A DNA stretch of 64,000 nt from Chlorops oryzae (taxonomy: Eukaryota; Arthropoda; Insecta; Diptera; Chloropidae), in the NCBI GenBank assembly GCA_020466095.1, contig CM035806.1:143419934-143483933 (forward strand), read 5' to 3'. Made by a program: the position numbers and the translations under genes. This document shows positions 11,135 through 22,575 of the stretch, in pieces; within the stretch, counting starts at the first letter, position 1, and each line of letters opens with the position of its first letter. The notes below the pieces were generated by a model. The model was not told the DNA's origin and searched no databases. It was given only the letters and a program-made list of their open reading frames with translations.

Positions 11135-11912
11135 TTGTATACTTATATTGTATTTTATGGATATGGAAATAAAGTTTGATTGCTTTTCTACCGATAAGTG
11201 CCTAAAAATGTTGAAAGACATTGCATATTAAAAAAGCTATTACCAAAAACTGAGGAAAAAAGGGTCGGTTTTCAAAAATCGCGTTGAGCGATCTCTAAAC
11301 CTTTTACAGAAAATCTAAAAAAATTCCCAAAAATGTTTAGCCTATAGGCCAGTGTTGTGCAAGCCCTATGATCTCCATAAGCAAGGATTTTTTGGGATTT
11401 TATATTAGTGTCACACGGATAGTGTACGATACAAATTCACGTTGCGCCTAACAACGCCCCATGATTAATATTTTAGGTACTTTTTTTCCCCTTTTTTTAA
11501 ATTACAAATTTTCCATTCAATTGTCGTTGTTATCAACAGATTTTCATGACGGAAACTATTGACTTTTCTTAACTTTCTCGGTTCGTTTTAATTAATAACG
11601 TAATGTTTTTAAACAAATAATTTGTATCTATCTATTATCAAAACATATATTGTTATTATAAATCTTATATTATATGAAAAAAAGTAGGGCCAAAATGTAT
11701 GAAAAATGTAAATTTTTTTAGACTATTTAGGAGTTTTTGAACAAATTAAAATTTCAAACATGCAACAGACGATTTATTTTGAAAGCGAATAAAACAAAAT
11801 GCTTCATACATTGTAAAAAATGCTTAATTTTGTATGTGTTAGTTATGCACATCACTGCTATATGCTTTCAGAAAACTTACGTTTCAAAAAAAATTTTTTT
11901 CATGGGACACCC
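11135..11912 (-). mobile_element. Family R element fragment (copy 2, right part)
   Basis: The reverse complement of 11230-11340 matches 2235-2300 of copy 1 (tttttgcagattttYYgtaaaa, gtttagag). The right terminus gggacaccc at 11904-11912, preceded by a poly-T/poly-A block and 'gctttcRgaaa.cttacgtt', matches the copy 1 ends. It carries about 500 bp not present in copy 1. Confidence 0.55.
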
Positions 11913-13655
11913 TGATGTAAATATGTATGTACAGAGGTATTAAAATGTACCTTTATGAGGCATGGTTACGTGACATCAAGCATTTGAAGACAAAACTTTG
12001 AAAGGTAAACAATAGCTATTTGCTTTCATGATGGCAACTTTTCTACATGCATAGATATGTACATAAATATTTTCGCAGAAACTATTTATTGTACTTTCAA
12101 AGTAATTTAACTTACGCGTAGCATAACGCATCATCGCGTAACTTTCTATTCTATTCTTCTCTATTCTATTGTATTCTCCTTTTGGGTTATGGGACCTTAC
12201 TAAAAGTCACACAACATCAACTCTAAAGAAGGAGAACAACGACGACGACGACAACGACGACAACAACAACAACAATAATTATCTAACAGCTGTTTTATGT
12301 AAAAACAAAGGAACCCAAGATTATTAGTCATCAGACCAAGGCCCATCGAGAACAGCCAACGAGAAACTTTCTACAGCAGTTACCATCATGAAATGTACTT
12401 AAAAATGGAGGAAAGAATACCTTGCATCATTGCAGTTACTCCTTATCGCGTTCATATGCTTCTATTGTTGCCCATATTTCATGTTTCATCTCATCATCAT
12501 CATTGCTTGTAAACACATCTGGGTACGCTGCTGCATCGCACACTGGGAACGATCGAACCAACGAACGATGGATAAACAGAAAAGATACACATGAACACGA
12601 CGACACACGTGCCAAACGAAAACAAAAAAAAAAAAAAAAAAAATCTATCCATGTATAACAATGAATATATTATTCCCCAAGCGTAATCTAATATTATCCA
12701 CTTGACCACCTTCTGCTGCATTCGGATTTTAGACGTTCCCAATTTTCAAACAGCTTCGGTCTCTTTTCTATTCAACTCTATTATATTCTGTTCCATTCTG
12801 TTCGATTCTATTATTCCTTTGTCGCTTCGTGTTATTGCATAAGCTATTGATCTCCTCTCTGAACTCTCTCACCCATCAGTTTACAATAAGTAAATTGGTG
12901 TACATCTTCGAATCATGTTTACTTGATGATGTTGTTATTTCATCAAATCAACTATTCAAATGCAAAATCATACAAACGCATTATCATCTCAACAGTGGCA
13001 ATGCAGAATATGTATGTATTTTCTTAGAAATGGCCGCCTCATCAAAATTTTAATCCTCAACAAGCATATTATAAAGTAACAATGGACATCTACTAGTACG
13101 GATTATATAATGACATGACCTTTCGTAATATTGGAAAATTTATATTACTGGACACAAATTTCTCTTCCTCTTTTTTTTTCGAATAATGCACATGCATGTA
13201 ATTTAATTTAATTTCATTTTAAATTTAAAACAAAACTATAGAAAAACCTTAAATATATTCATATAAAACTTCGTAACAGCAGACTTCTTAGCAATTGAAC
13301 GCCATAAAAAAACAAATAAGAACTTCAAAGAAACACACAAACGTCTAATTGACTTAAAGAAAAACACAAATAAATGCTTTCAAAAAATTCAATTATTCGT
13401 ATTAAATAGCAAAACATTTTTTTTATTCGTTTTACTATAAAATAGCCAACGGCAAAAACATTTGCTTCGTCCTATTGGAAATCCGTAGAACCGAAAGAAT
13501 GTATGTACGTACACTGAGCGAATGAAACCATGATTTTTTTTTAAAAGGGCGCATTGTTATTCACAGTCCTTTTTATTTTCGAGCAGAACAAAATATGTTA
13601 ACAGAAAAATGGTTGAGTCAACAACATTATTGGTTGAGTTGAAAGAAAATGGGTT
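11913..13655. other. Intergenic with simple repeats
   Basis: No gene recognised. Degenerate (TTCTA)n at about 12144-12180 and 12763-12816, (GAC/AAC)n at about 12238-12275, poly-A at about 12624-12642. ORFs at 12422-12742 on both strands are shadows around the poly-A tract. Confidence 0.55.
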
Positions 13656-13659
13656 TAAT

Positions 13660-13815
13660 TACTTTTCACTTTTCGTTGTTTATAATTCTCATTTGCATTA
13701 TAAAACAGAACTTATAAGATTTTTATACATCTTAGCATTGCGAAAGAAGTCACACGACAACGGAGTGACAAAATCGGGTGAGGTCCACACGACGGCTATT
13801 TTTGGGCTGAGGTAT
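13660..13815 (+). mobile_element. Fragment related to the core of the 16.6-17.4 kb element
   Basis: About 150 bp align with 16908-17060 inside the TIR element at 16628-17414: 'ttttcgtt..tataattctcattt', 'acatcttag', 'gcattgcgaaag.agtcac', 'acgacaacggagtg.caaaatcgg', 'cgatggctatttt'. Both copies are non-coding; the 85-codon ORF here is disrupted by indels in the other copy. This indicates a dispersed non-autonomous family. Confidence 0.55.
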
Positions 13816-13904
13816 GTTCAGCAGAGGGCTCTGTGGCCATTTGCTTTGAACCATGTAGGAGTGTAGGTCTAACTCTCGACGTCGAAAAGATCTTGCCATT
13901 GCTT

Positions 13905-15780
13905 TATTCGGTGGAAATGCAACAATTTCAATTTGAAGGCATTTTGAAAATGTATAGTCGATAACTCAACAAATTCGATCAAATTCACCAAAAAGCTTTA
14001 TGTTCCAACAAAATACGGTGCAAATTAAGACACAATCTTAGTTGAAGCACGTTATTGTATGCTTTTCCTTTTGCAATTAACCAATTTAGGGTTTTTTCGT
14101 CGTGTTTCTCGCGTTACTGTTATTGCTTGAAAAGTTCATAATTTGATATACTTTAATATAATGTTTTACAGGGAAGCTTTAAAGTCTTTTCAATCCCAAC
14201 AATTCAACCAACTCAAACCACATTGACTACGGAAACTACGTATATTTTATTGTTACATACGATATTTAAGTTATTTTTGCTGAAACTTAGTTTAATTAAT
14301 AGGTTAATGTAGACAGGGTCGGACTAAATATCAAAATACTACGCTTATTAAATAGAACTGCACTAGCCAGTTGAGTTCCTTCGATTACTTTGGATGTTTT
14401 TCAATCTTTTCAAACCATTTACTACGTGGAAAAAAGAAATTTTATCCACTGGTTAATGTACTCGAAAATCGTGCAGCAAAAAGTTAATTAAATCGTTAAC
14501 AAGAAGCAATGCATGCCTGTCACCACAGCATGAATCAAGATTTCGTTTGACCAGTAGCATGCTTCTCTTTAATCTCGTGCAAAAAAAAATAATACTAAAT
14601 TCGAAAGCATGCAATATTTCCTCTAACGATTTTATTGCATGGATTACGGACACAAATGTAAAAGTTTTAGACCTACACTCCTACATGCTTTGAACTTGTA
14701 AACTACGAGTGATTTATCGTAAGCTCAATTTTAAAAATAAGTCTTGCCATGAGTTTTATTTTGATGGAATATTTTAGTTGCAACGCAATTTCAATTTGCA
14801 TGCATTGTTCCTAGAAAATGTCATACGTCGGATGTGCAACCTGAGTACAATGAGCTCGATTACAGGTAAATAACTGAAAACTCTTTTATGTTTTTCGTCC
14901 TATTCAATTTACACAGATCGAAATTGGTGCAAATTAAAAATATTTCTTATTGAAGCCGTTTTGTATGCTTTTCCTTTTGAATTAACCAATTTTCTGGTTG
15001 ATTTTTTTTTCTCAGTGTTCTACTCGCGTTCACTGTTTATTAAAAGAATATTTGATATATTATTTAATGTTTTACAGGGAAGCTTTAAAAAGTTTCTTTT
15101 CAATCCCCCAAACCAATTCAACCAACTCAAACCACATACGAACGGAAACACCGGTTATTTTTTGTTAGAAAACGATATTTAATTATTTTTGGAGCCTTAT
15201 TTATTTATAGGTTATTGACAAAATATCAAATACTACGCTTATTAAATAGAACTGCACTAGCCCAGTGAGCCTTCGGCACTTTGGAGCCTTAATTAAACCA
15301 TTTACTACGGAAAAAAGAAATGTTTTTCCACTGGTTTTATAAATCGTGCAGCAAAAAGTTAATTAAATCGGTTAACAAAAGCACTGCTGCCTGTCAATAA
15401 TGAATCGAAATTCGTTTGACCAGTCTCTCCGCTTTAATTTGTCAAAAAAAAAAATACTAAATTCGAAAATGCAATATTTTCCTCTCGATTTTTATTATGG
15501 AAACCGGACACCCAACATGTAAAAGTTTTAACAATTACTTTTTTGTAAACTACGAGTGATTTTCGATGCTCAATTTTCAAGTAAGTTTCCATGAGTTTTA
15601 TTGTTTGATGGAATATTTTAGTTGCAACGCAACGCAACGCAACGCAACGCGTTGTTCCTAGAGCACTCATACGCGGGGCTGTGCGCGAGTACAATGAGCT
15701 CGTTACAGGTAAATAACTGAAAACTCTTTTTCATGTTTTTCGTCCTTTATTCAATTTCACTCGAATCAGATATCGAGTGA
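13905..15780 (+). repeat. Tandem duplication, about 870-bp unit, just over two copies
   Basis: Unit 1 (about 13905-14770), unit 2 (about 14775-15620) and the start of unit 3 (15620-15780) align in order: 'gtatgcttttccttttg', 'ttttacagggaagcttt', 'aaatactacgcttattaaat', 'cgtgcagcaaaaagttaatt', 'taaattcgaaa.gcaatatt', 'acaggtaaataactgaaaac'. The units differ mainly by many 1-10 base insertions and deletions rather than substitutions. No protein is conserved between units. An (ACGCA)n expansion occurs in unit 3 at 15624-15650. Confidence 0.75.
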
Positions 15781-16017
15781 TTGGGGTGTATTTTACACAA
15801 TATTAAATTTTCAATTTTTAATTTGAAATGGTCGGTATAAATTATTTGAATTATTTGAAAGTTTCGGGAACACATTCATATATTTTGGGACGTCGTTTTA
15901 TTTTTCTTTTTTTTCGTTATTTATGGCAGTTCTTAGGATTTCAATAAAAAGTGTGATGGCCAATTGGGAAGGTTGTGATAAGATGGTGTTTTTGATTTTT
16001 AGTCAGAGTCTAGAAAA

Positions 16018-16140
16018 CCTTACGTGGCGTAATTTGTTGAGATGCCAACCATCGATGCGGCTATTAAGTTCGAATCCCAACTTGGTTATAGATGCTTGTA
16101 AGAGCAGCATTTTTCTGCTTTTTTTTTTTGGTAATTCGAG
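16018..16140 (+). mobile_element. tRNA-derived SINE head
   Basis: An A-box-like tggcgtaatttg and a B-box-like agttcgaatcccaa lie at tRNA-like spacing and are followed by a T-rich tract. The head aligns with the SINE at 48434-48510 (tagtttgctgagatgtcaa versus taatttgttgagatgccaa). The expected tail block is not seen, so it is 3' truncated or a different subfamily. Not a functional tRNA: the acceptor stem does not pair. Confidence 0.5.
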
Positions 16141-16514
16141 CCCGCTAACTTATTCTCGAACAAACTATTTAAACAATATTCGGAGAGATCGGATGTATGA
16201 GTGCGGAAGAAGTCGACTCTGGATAGAGTGAGTGAACTAATTTTTACCAAAACTGTTCAAATCGACAATTAATTCGAGGCTCAATTTTTGAATTTTCTAT
16301 TTGCTGTATTCGATTCAATTAGATGAGTACCAAGTATCTAAATAATAATGAAAGTCTCACAAAAAAAAAATCAAAAATAAACATGAAGGGCGAACAAAAA
16401 TTTCTTTAAAAGAGGTATTTTTGTTTGTTTGAAAAACAGACGATATGTACGTTTGTCCATCACGTTCTCCCATTGATTTCTTCTTGCGCAGGTTTTGTCA
16501 AGTTAGACTACCGG

Positions 16515-16627
16515 GGGTAGTCAGTAGTACAAACCTCAGTCCATGAGTTCCCGCCACCGAGATGTTCGCTCTATCCGGAGTTCCCACTGTCCAAACTCGA
16601 CTGTATATACTGGAAACATGATGATCA
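16515..16627 (+). repeat. Inverted segmental duplication, arm A (left half)
   Basis: The reverse complement matches 19755-19870: 'gttcccgccaccgagatgtt', 'actcgactgtatatactgga', 'aacatgatgatca'. Arm A is split by the element at 16628-17414 and resumes at 17415. Non-coding. Confidence 0.8.
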
Positions 16628-17414
16628 CACAGAGAAAAAAACACGTAGTAAATTCAAGAGTGCGACGCTCTTAGAGAAAACGCTCTTGAATCTAAAGGAT
16701 TTAGCTTTTAACCCAACAATGAAAACGCTCTTGGCTATCATTTAAGAGTGAAAGTAGTAACTTTAATAGTGAATCCGTAGATTTAAATACTTTCGCATTT
16801 AAAGTTCGGATTTTTACAGCTAAACTGTTATTCCAACTACATTTTATTGAATTTGTTAAGAGCGAAACTATTTAAGTTAAGAGCACTGAGCACTTAATTA
16901 CATTTCTTTTCGTTCGGTATAATTCTCATTTGTTTCATAAAATAGGACATATAAGACATTTATTCATCTTAGAACTTTTTAAGCATTGCGAAAGCAGTCA
17001 CGACAACGGAGTGGCAAAATCGGAAGAAGTCCATCCGATGGCTATTTTGGGTGTTATGTTAAGAGGAGGAAACACATTTTTCTGAAATTATTTTTGCGAA
17101 TAGATAATAAAATTATCTACAGCTGTGCATTTTTAATCAACAGTGTCACTTTTGGAAATTATTAAAAGTTTTCAATTTTAAATCAAAATTTTCGCTTTTG
17201 GAGATTTTAAAAGCTGTGCATTTCAAATCCACCGTTTTCGCGCTCGGAAATTTTAAAAGCCACCTTTCTTAACGCAACAATTTCGCTCTTAAAAAAAATA
17301 ACAGTGATAACATTGTTGGTTTAAAAGCTAAAAACTCTTGAGATCATTTTAAGAGCGAAAATTGTTGGGTTAAGAGCGAAATTGGTATAATTTACAGTTA
17401 TTTTTTTCTCTCTG
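16628..17414. mobile_element. 787-bp TIR element with in-window empty site
   Basis: The ends are CACAGAGAAAAAAA and TTTTTTTCTCTCTG (13 of 14 positions inverted), flanked by CA on both sides (16626-16627 and 17415-17416). The paralogous arm B (reverse complement near 19765) reads gatgatCAgagacttg with a single CA and no element, so both boundaries are fixed by an empty site. The interior is strongly self-inverted and studded with 'aagagcg/cgctctt' and 'aacccaacaat/attgttgggtt' motifs. No ORF. The core is shared with 13660-13815. Confidence 0.8.
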
Positions 17415-17600
17415 CAGAGACTTGGGGTCCCAAAGGAGAATATAATCAGTGGTGGAAACGAAAGTGATCTGCGCAATAGTGGTAGATCACTCTTTTTTGT
17501 GAGAAAATACAAGTCAGTTATGAGCACAGAAGGATGTCATAAATGCATTTCATTTACATGTATCAGACCATTACGGTATTCGATTTCGGATTTCAAACAA
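17415..17600 (+). repeat. Inverted segmental duplication, arm A (right half)
   Basis: Continues arm A: 'agagacttggggtcccaaag', 'aatcagtggtggaaac', 'gatctgcgcaatagtggta', 'tatgagcacagaaggatgtc', 'catgtatcagaccattacgg'. All are found inverted at 19565-19755 with only scattered substitutions. Homology stops at about 17600. Confidence 0.8.
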
Positions 17601-17993
17601 ATCGGCCGTTGCGAAATTGGAAAAACATTTATTTTAGTCTCTTTAATGGGCATATTGCTGTCTTTATGATGCCTGTTACTTCTCAGTTATTCGATTCAGC
17701 GTTAAAGAACTCACAATCGAGCAAATCGATAATGTTCTTCGTAATGATATTATTCTCACTCTAAGAGTTCGAAAGACTAAGACTTTTGTTCGGACCAACT
17801 ATATAATTTACAACTAATACCCTTCCAACTAAATTAAATTATCGATAAAAAAGAAAGATTAATCGAAATCACCGATAGCCAGATCGATACTTTGAAATAC
17901 TTTACGCCCTAACTAAGATTGGAGTTTGATCTTCTTTGGCTGAATTTTCCGGTCGTCAAAAATGCCACAAATCAATCTCAATTTTAAGAAAAG

Positions 17994-18252
17994 AATATAT
18001 CGCACAACCTCTTCTAAGGTGACACAACTCAAAATTTCTAATTTTTCAGGAAACGCAAAAAACAAAATGCGCCGCAGTGTCAATCAAAGCAAGAAGAAAG
18101 GCATTGACGGGATATTTCGGCTTTTTATAATAACCAAAACTGAATATAATTTTTCGTGCAGGTAAAGAGGTGAACTACGATCAGGTTCCATATGTTAACT
18201 TAAAATTGACGATTTTTGAGTTGTGTCACCTTAGAAGAGAGTGTGCGATATA
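17994..18252. repeat. Inverted repeat with about 50-bp arms
   Basis: The left arm at about 17994-18045 (atatatcgcacaacctcttc, taaggtgacacaactcaaaa) reappears inverted at about 18205-18252 (tttttgagttgtgtcacctt, then agaagagagtgtgcgatata). The roughly 160-bp spacer has no recognisable coding content; the 67-codon ORF across the left arm looks incidental. Confidence 0.65.
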
Positions 18253-18265
18253 TCCAAAGAACCTA

Positions 18266-19067
18266 CACAGAAAAACTTTTGTACATTAATATCAAAATTT
18301 TTTCAATCAATGTAAAAAATTCGTTTTTAAAACTCAGCCCATCACACTTTTCGTTGTCCCAATCAATTCGTTTGTTTGCGACAATTAATCGAAGTATTAA
18401 CACGCAACAAACTTTTTCAACCAACGATTTGTAATATTAACAATCAAAAGTATTAACACTCAACGGATTATTTCAACCAGCTTTTTGTTATATTAACCAT
18501 CGAAAGTATTAAGAATCAAGCAATTATTTTAATCAAATATTTGTAGAAATTAATTGAAACCCGAATTGAATTTCAAATAAATTTTTAAATATTATATTTA
18601 ATATATTTTAAGCTTATCCTTTGGTTTAAGGCAATACAAAAGGAATAACTGCCTCGTCCACATGTTCCATAATAAAAATTCGAGTCTGTAAAGTCAGTTT
18701 ACGGAAGGTAATTATACCTACAATATAACATCATAAACATATGTGAGCTAATTTTTGATTATTTTGTCTCTTCTTGTATGTAAGCCCGCATAAAGCTAAT
18801 GGGAATTGTAGAAAAATATTTATATGCACTAATACTTTCATTGTTTGATAAAACAAAACAATCAAACAAAGTTTTGTTAAGTCTTAATATTTTTGGTGAT
18901 TAATATAACAAAACAGTCAAACAAAAGTTGATTTAAAATTTAATATTACGAACTTTTCAAAAATTTTGTTGTTTGTTTGAAATTTTTAATTGTGGCAATT
19001 AAAAACACAATGAATCGAGTTAAACAAGCGCAATAAATTGGAATTTTTCGTAGTCAGTTTTTCTGTG
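18266..19067. mobile_element. 802-bp TIR element, CACAGAAAAACT ends
   Basis: Termini CACAGAAAAACT (18266) and AGTTTTTCTGTG (ending 19067) are perfect 12-bp inverted repeats. They resemble the ends of the 787-bp element upstream, and the length is close. Flanking dinucleotides are TA and CA, so a target duplication is not clear. The interior holds three degenerate direct repeats of about 56 bp (18375-18545) built on 'aaagtattaaca..caac' and 'tattaac.at'. No ORF of substance. Confidence 0.65.
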
Positions 19068-19564
19068 CACGATTTTTTGAAATCAATCCATTTTGTTATT
19101 TTCTTAGAACAGAAATCGTTTTGATAATAATTGAATGCAATTGAAATAGAATATAGAATAGAATAGAAAAGTGGCAATCTTCAAAGAATTTCTGCTCCAT
19201 TTGCTTTGAAAAGGCATTCATTTAGATTTCTATTTTGCTGACTGTCTAGCTGGCTGGCTTTACTTCATGTTGATGCATTCAGAATGACTTTGCTTTTATC
19301 TTCATTTAAAATTGGGAATTTTAGTTTTTCAATACTCACTTCTACAAACTTACACACATGCACGCATATAAATTTCCTTGCGTAAAAGTTTCGTAATTAA
19401 ATCCACAGGATCTGTGTTCAATTCGGTACACATGAATTATAACAAGAAAGTAAATAATACTGAACAATGATTTTTCTTTATAGCAATTTGTATGTAATTA
19501 AGTATATAAATAACTTTAAATGGAGAGCTTCAATCCAAATCAAAATTAATTCGTTTACATTTAA

Positions 19565-19870
19565 AAATAATTTCTTTGATTTGTATGAAATCCGAAATCG
19601 AATACCGTAATGGTCTGATACATGTAAATGAAATGCATTTATGACATCCTTCTGTGCTCATAACTGACTCGTATTTTCTCACAAAAAAGAGTGATTTACC
19701 ACTATTGCGCAGATCACTTTGGTTTCCACCACTGATTACATTCTCCTTTGGGACCTCAAGTCTCTGATCATCATGTTTCCAGTATATACAGTCGAGTCTG
19801 GACTGTGGGATAGATTGAACATCTCGGTGGCGGGAACACATAGACTGAGGCTTTTTACACAGATTACGCT
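19565..19870 (-). repeat. Inverted segmental duplication, arm B (uninterrupted)
   Basis: Counterpart of 16515-17600 on the opposite strand, lacking the 787-bp insertion. The 133-codon ORF on the minus strand (19530-19931) is an accident of this segment: arm A does not keep the frame, and I see no domain. Confidence 0.75.
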
Positions 19871-20641
19871 GGTAGGTATTCTGAGTACCTACAAAATCAT
19901 AAAGCACCCATATTTGATTCTTATTTTCCACTTCATTCGACGATTAAAGTGCTCATTTATTTGCACTAACGATTTTATCCTCATGTCGGACTTTGATTTT
20001 GGAGCCTCATATGTATATCAATCCGTATATTGTACATCAAAGTAGTTTCACACTCAATACGTCAATAGGTTTTTTGAGCTTATAGGTACTTAAAAATTTC
20101 GCTATCAAAAGACCCTGTTTGATCAATAAAAGGTCATCTACTCGGGTATAAAATCAACGTGGCTATCAATGAAGATAAGATCCCCCTTGGCCAGTTACGA
20201 AACATTTAATTCGTCTTAAGTCGACTTGAATTCTTTTCCTGTGCTTCGGAAATCCTTTCAGAATTTCAAATAGATTCTTTAGAAAAATTAAATAAATAAA
20301 TAAAAAATTAAATGGTTTCTATGGTAATTGTGAGATGTTGGCATATAAACATCAATAAACCGCATATTTATTTAGTTAAAAAAAAAAAAACAAATATTTC
20401 ATGGCTCAAAAGTGTACCAGATTCAGGACTACAAAAGTCCTTCTCTGATTTCGTTTTATTTTTATTTCTATTTTTTTATTTCTATTTTTATTTGATATTT
20501 TCCGCGAACCTTAGAAGCGATTTTCTATTGCAACGAAGAATCGGTCTGTATTCGTATTCGTATTTGTGTTTGTATTTTTTATTTTGATCTGTGTCAATAG
20601 GATCTGATATAAACACATAGGCACGTGTGGATATATACTTT

Positions 20642-20784
20642 TATATAAGTAATATATACACTGAACTCACTAACATCGGCCACCGATGAGGCGAAAGGAA
20701 TCGCACCGCAAATCTAATATTGATAGCTACAGCGACGAAGCCGAAGCGGAATCCGATTCCATATTCGAGTTGGAAATCGCTTAA
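20642..20784 (+). other. Possible smORF with upstream TATA-like box
   Basis: TATATAAG at 20643-20650 is followed by ATG at 20686 and a 32-codon frame ending TAA at 20782-20784. The peptide starts MRRKESHRKS and then turns acidic (SYSDEAEAESDSIFELEIA). The biased, protein-like composition in a non-repetitive island is suggestive but the length is too small to be decisive. Alternatives are a uORF or chance. Confidence 0.2.
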
Positions 20785-21489
20785 AAAGCAGAGCACTCGA
20801 ACTGGGTCTGCTGCACAGCCATGAGCCTATGAAGCGTTCCAAAATAGTCTCCGCAAATTTTTGTTCTTGTTGTACGTTTTGTTGTTTTTTCTTCTGTGTT
20901 TGCAAATTAAATCGGCACCTTTTATAGCTTAGATTGTGGGGGCAGACAGATGGATGAGCAAACAGACAAACAGGCAGTCGAATATGACAGGTATCCTGCA
21001 GCGTAAGGACATGATGACGAAAATCGCGAGAAAAACGCGCGAACAAACAATGTAAATTGAAGAGATGAGAGAACGAGAACGATGTAAGCGTTAAAAGTAA
21101 ACTTCAATAAACACAAAATTACACGGACACGGATACACTCACTCTTACATTTACATTTCCAATTACATTTGTGTGCGCAGTGTTCATGTGTGCCCTTAGT
21201 TGTATCTGTGGCCATAGTCGCGTCCCTGTGTGTCTGCTTGTGTATTTCTGTCTGTGTGTGTTTGTGTGTGTGTGTTTTCTTGTGTGTTTGTGCTAGCTGA
21301 GAATTAAGGGGAACAAAGTTGAGACGAATTGCAAATCTCGCGAGCCAAAAAGGAAAATTTAGTGGAAAATGTTCACAAGAATTGCCGGACGAGAAGGAGG
21401 CGAAGTTAATGTATTGAAGTGAATAAGCGACAGCGAAGGCAAAGCATTTAAACCCCAAAATTTCCGAGTAACGGGATTCAAATTGCGCT

Positions 21490-21638
21490 TATAAAAGTAG
21501 CATTTCGGCCTGTGTAACAAGAACAAGAAATGGACAATGAAAAAAGTAAGGAAAACAGCAAACAAACAAACAAACACAAAAAGGATAAAGAAGACAATCA
21601 ACAATCGGAAACACGGGACTACGCCAGTCTGAAACCGT
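21490..21638 (+). CDS. Candidate first coding exon of an unidentified gene
   Basis: TATAAAAG (21490-21497) lies about 40 nt before an ATG at 21530 with A at -3 and G at +4. The frame runs 36 codons plus one base to a consensus donor, GT at 21639 in ccgt|gtaagt. The peptide is hydrophilic and Lys/Asn/Gln-rich (MDNEKSKENSKQTNKHKKDK, then EDNQQSETRDYASLKP). Beyond the donor the same frame stays open to 21820 but becomes Cys/Tyr/Ile-rich and unlike the first part, consistent with intron. I do not recognise the protein. The acceptor at 23149 would create a stop at the junction, so the partner exon is not identified. Chance remains a serious alternative. Confidence 0.3.
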
Positions 21639-22074
21639 GTAAGTGGTCGTGTGCATGCTCAGAAACATACATTATATTTATATATGGACACACAAACTTG
21701 CGTAATTACATACATACGCAAATGAAAAATGTATGTCAGTGTGCTGCGTGCACAGGAAATTTCGTGTGGCATGAAATGCCGAGAAAAAAAAAAACGACAA
21801 TGGCGGACTCGAAGAAGTAATGCGGGAAAACACCGAAAACGATATTATCATTTGTGAACACGAAAGGAACTGTTCATAGAGTATACGACACGACGATAAT
21901 GCCAACATGCACTCAAATTATATACAAAACGGTCACATTTCGAGATTCAAATATAACTTATACGCGAGGGCTAGTAGATAGAATTGAAATAAGTTGGAAA
22001 AAAAAAAAGAAATAGGAACAAGGAAACGCGAATCCAGAGTGGACTCGCTTTTACTTAGACTCAAAATCAGAGTA

Positions 22075-22575
22075 CCTCTCTAACCCGCTCTCGCTCTCTA
22101 CTTCTCTATCTACTTTTCTTTCTACTTCTGTCTCTCTCTCCCTCGCTCCTCGCTTTCTCCCTCTCTCTCCCTCTCTCTCTCCTCTCTCTCCCTCTCTCTC
22201 CCTCTCTCTCCCTCTCTCCCTCTCTCCCTCTCTCCCTCTCTCCCTCTCTCCCTCTCTCCCTCTCTCCCTCTCTCTCCCTCTCTCTATCTCTGTCTCCCTC
22301 TTTCTCCCTCTCGATCCCTCTTCTCTCCATCTCTCTCCCTCTCTCTCCCTCTCTCTCCTCTCTCTTCTCCTCTCTCTCCTCTCTCTCCTCTCTCTCCTCT
22401 CTCTCCCTCTCTCTCCCTCTCTCTCCCTCTCTCTCCCTCTCTCTCCCTCTCTTTCACTCTCTTTCACTCTCTTTCACACTCTTTCCCTCTCTCTCTCTCT
22501 TCTCTCTCTTCTCTTCCTCTCTCCCCCTCTCCCTCTCTCCCCCTCTTTACTGCTCTCTCGCCATCTCCCTCCCTC
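22075..22575. repeat. CT-rich microsatellite block, (CCCTCTCT)n
   Basis: About 500 bp of pyrimidine-only sequence built from CCCTCTCT, CTCTCTCC and CTCCCTCT variants with few interruptions. The minus-strand ORFs (Arg/Glu repeats, 22051-22467) are translations of it. Potential GAGA-factor binding and triplex-forming DNA. Confidence 0.85.

Noticed and set aside
19530..19931. 133-codon ORF on the minus strand
   Set aside because: Lies in an inverted duplication whose other arm does not conserve the frame; no recognisable domain.
20922..21458. 178-codon ORF on the minus strand
   Set aside because: Composition is driven by GT/TGTGTT repeats (Thr/His/Lys runs) and Cys/Ser/Leu-rich ends; no domain, and it runs antisense to the better candidate exon at 21530.
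22051..22467. Arg/Glu-rich ORF of 138 codons on the minus strand
   Set aside because: Entirely within the (CCCTCTCT)n microsatellite.
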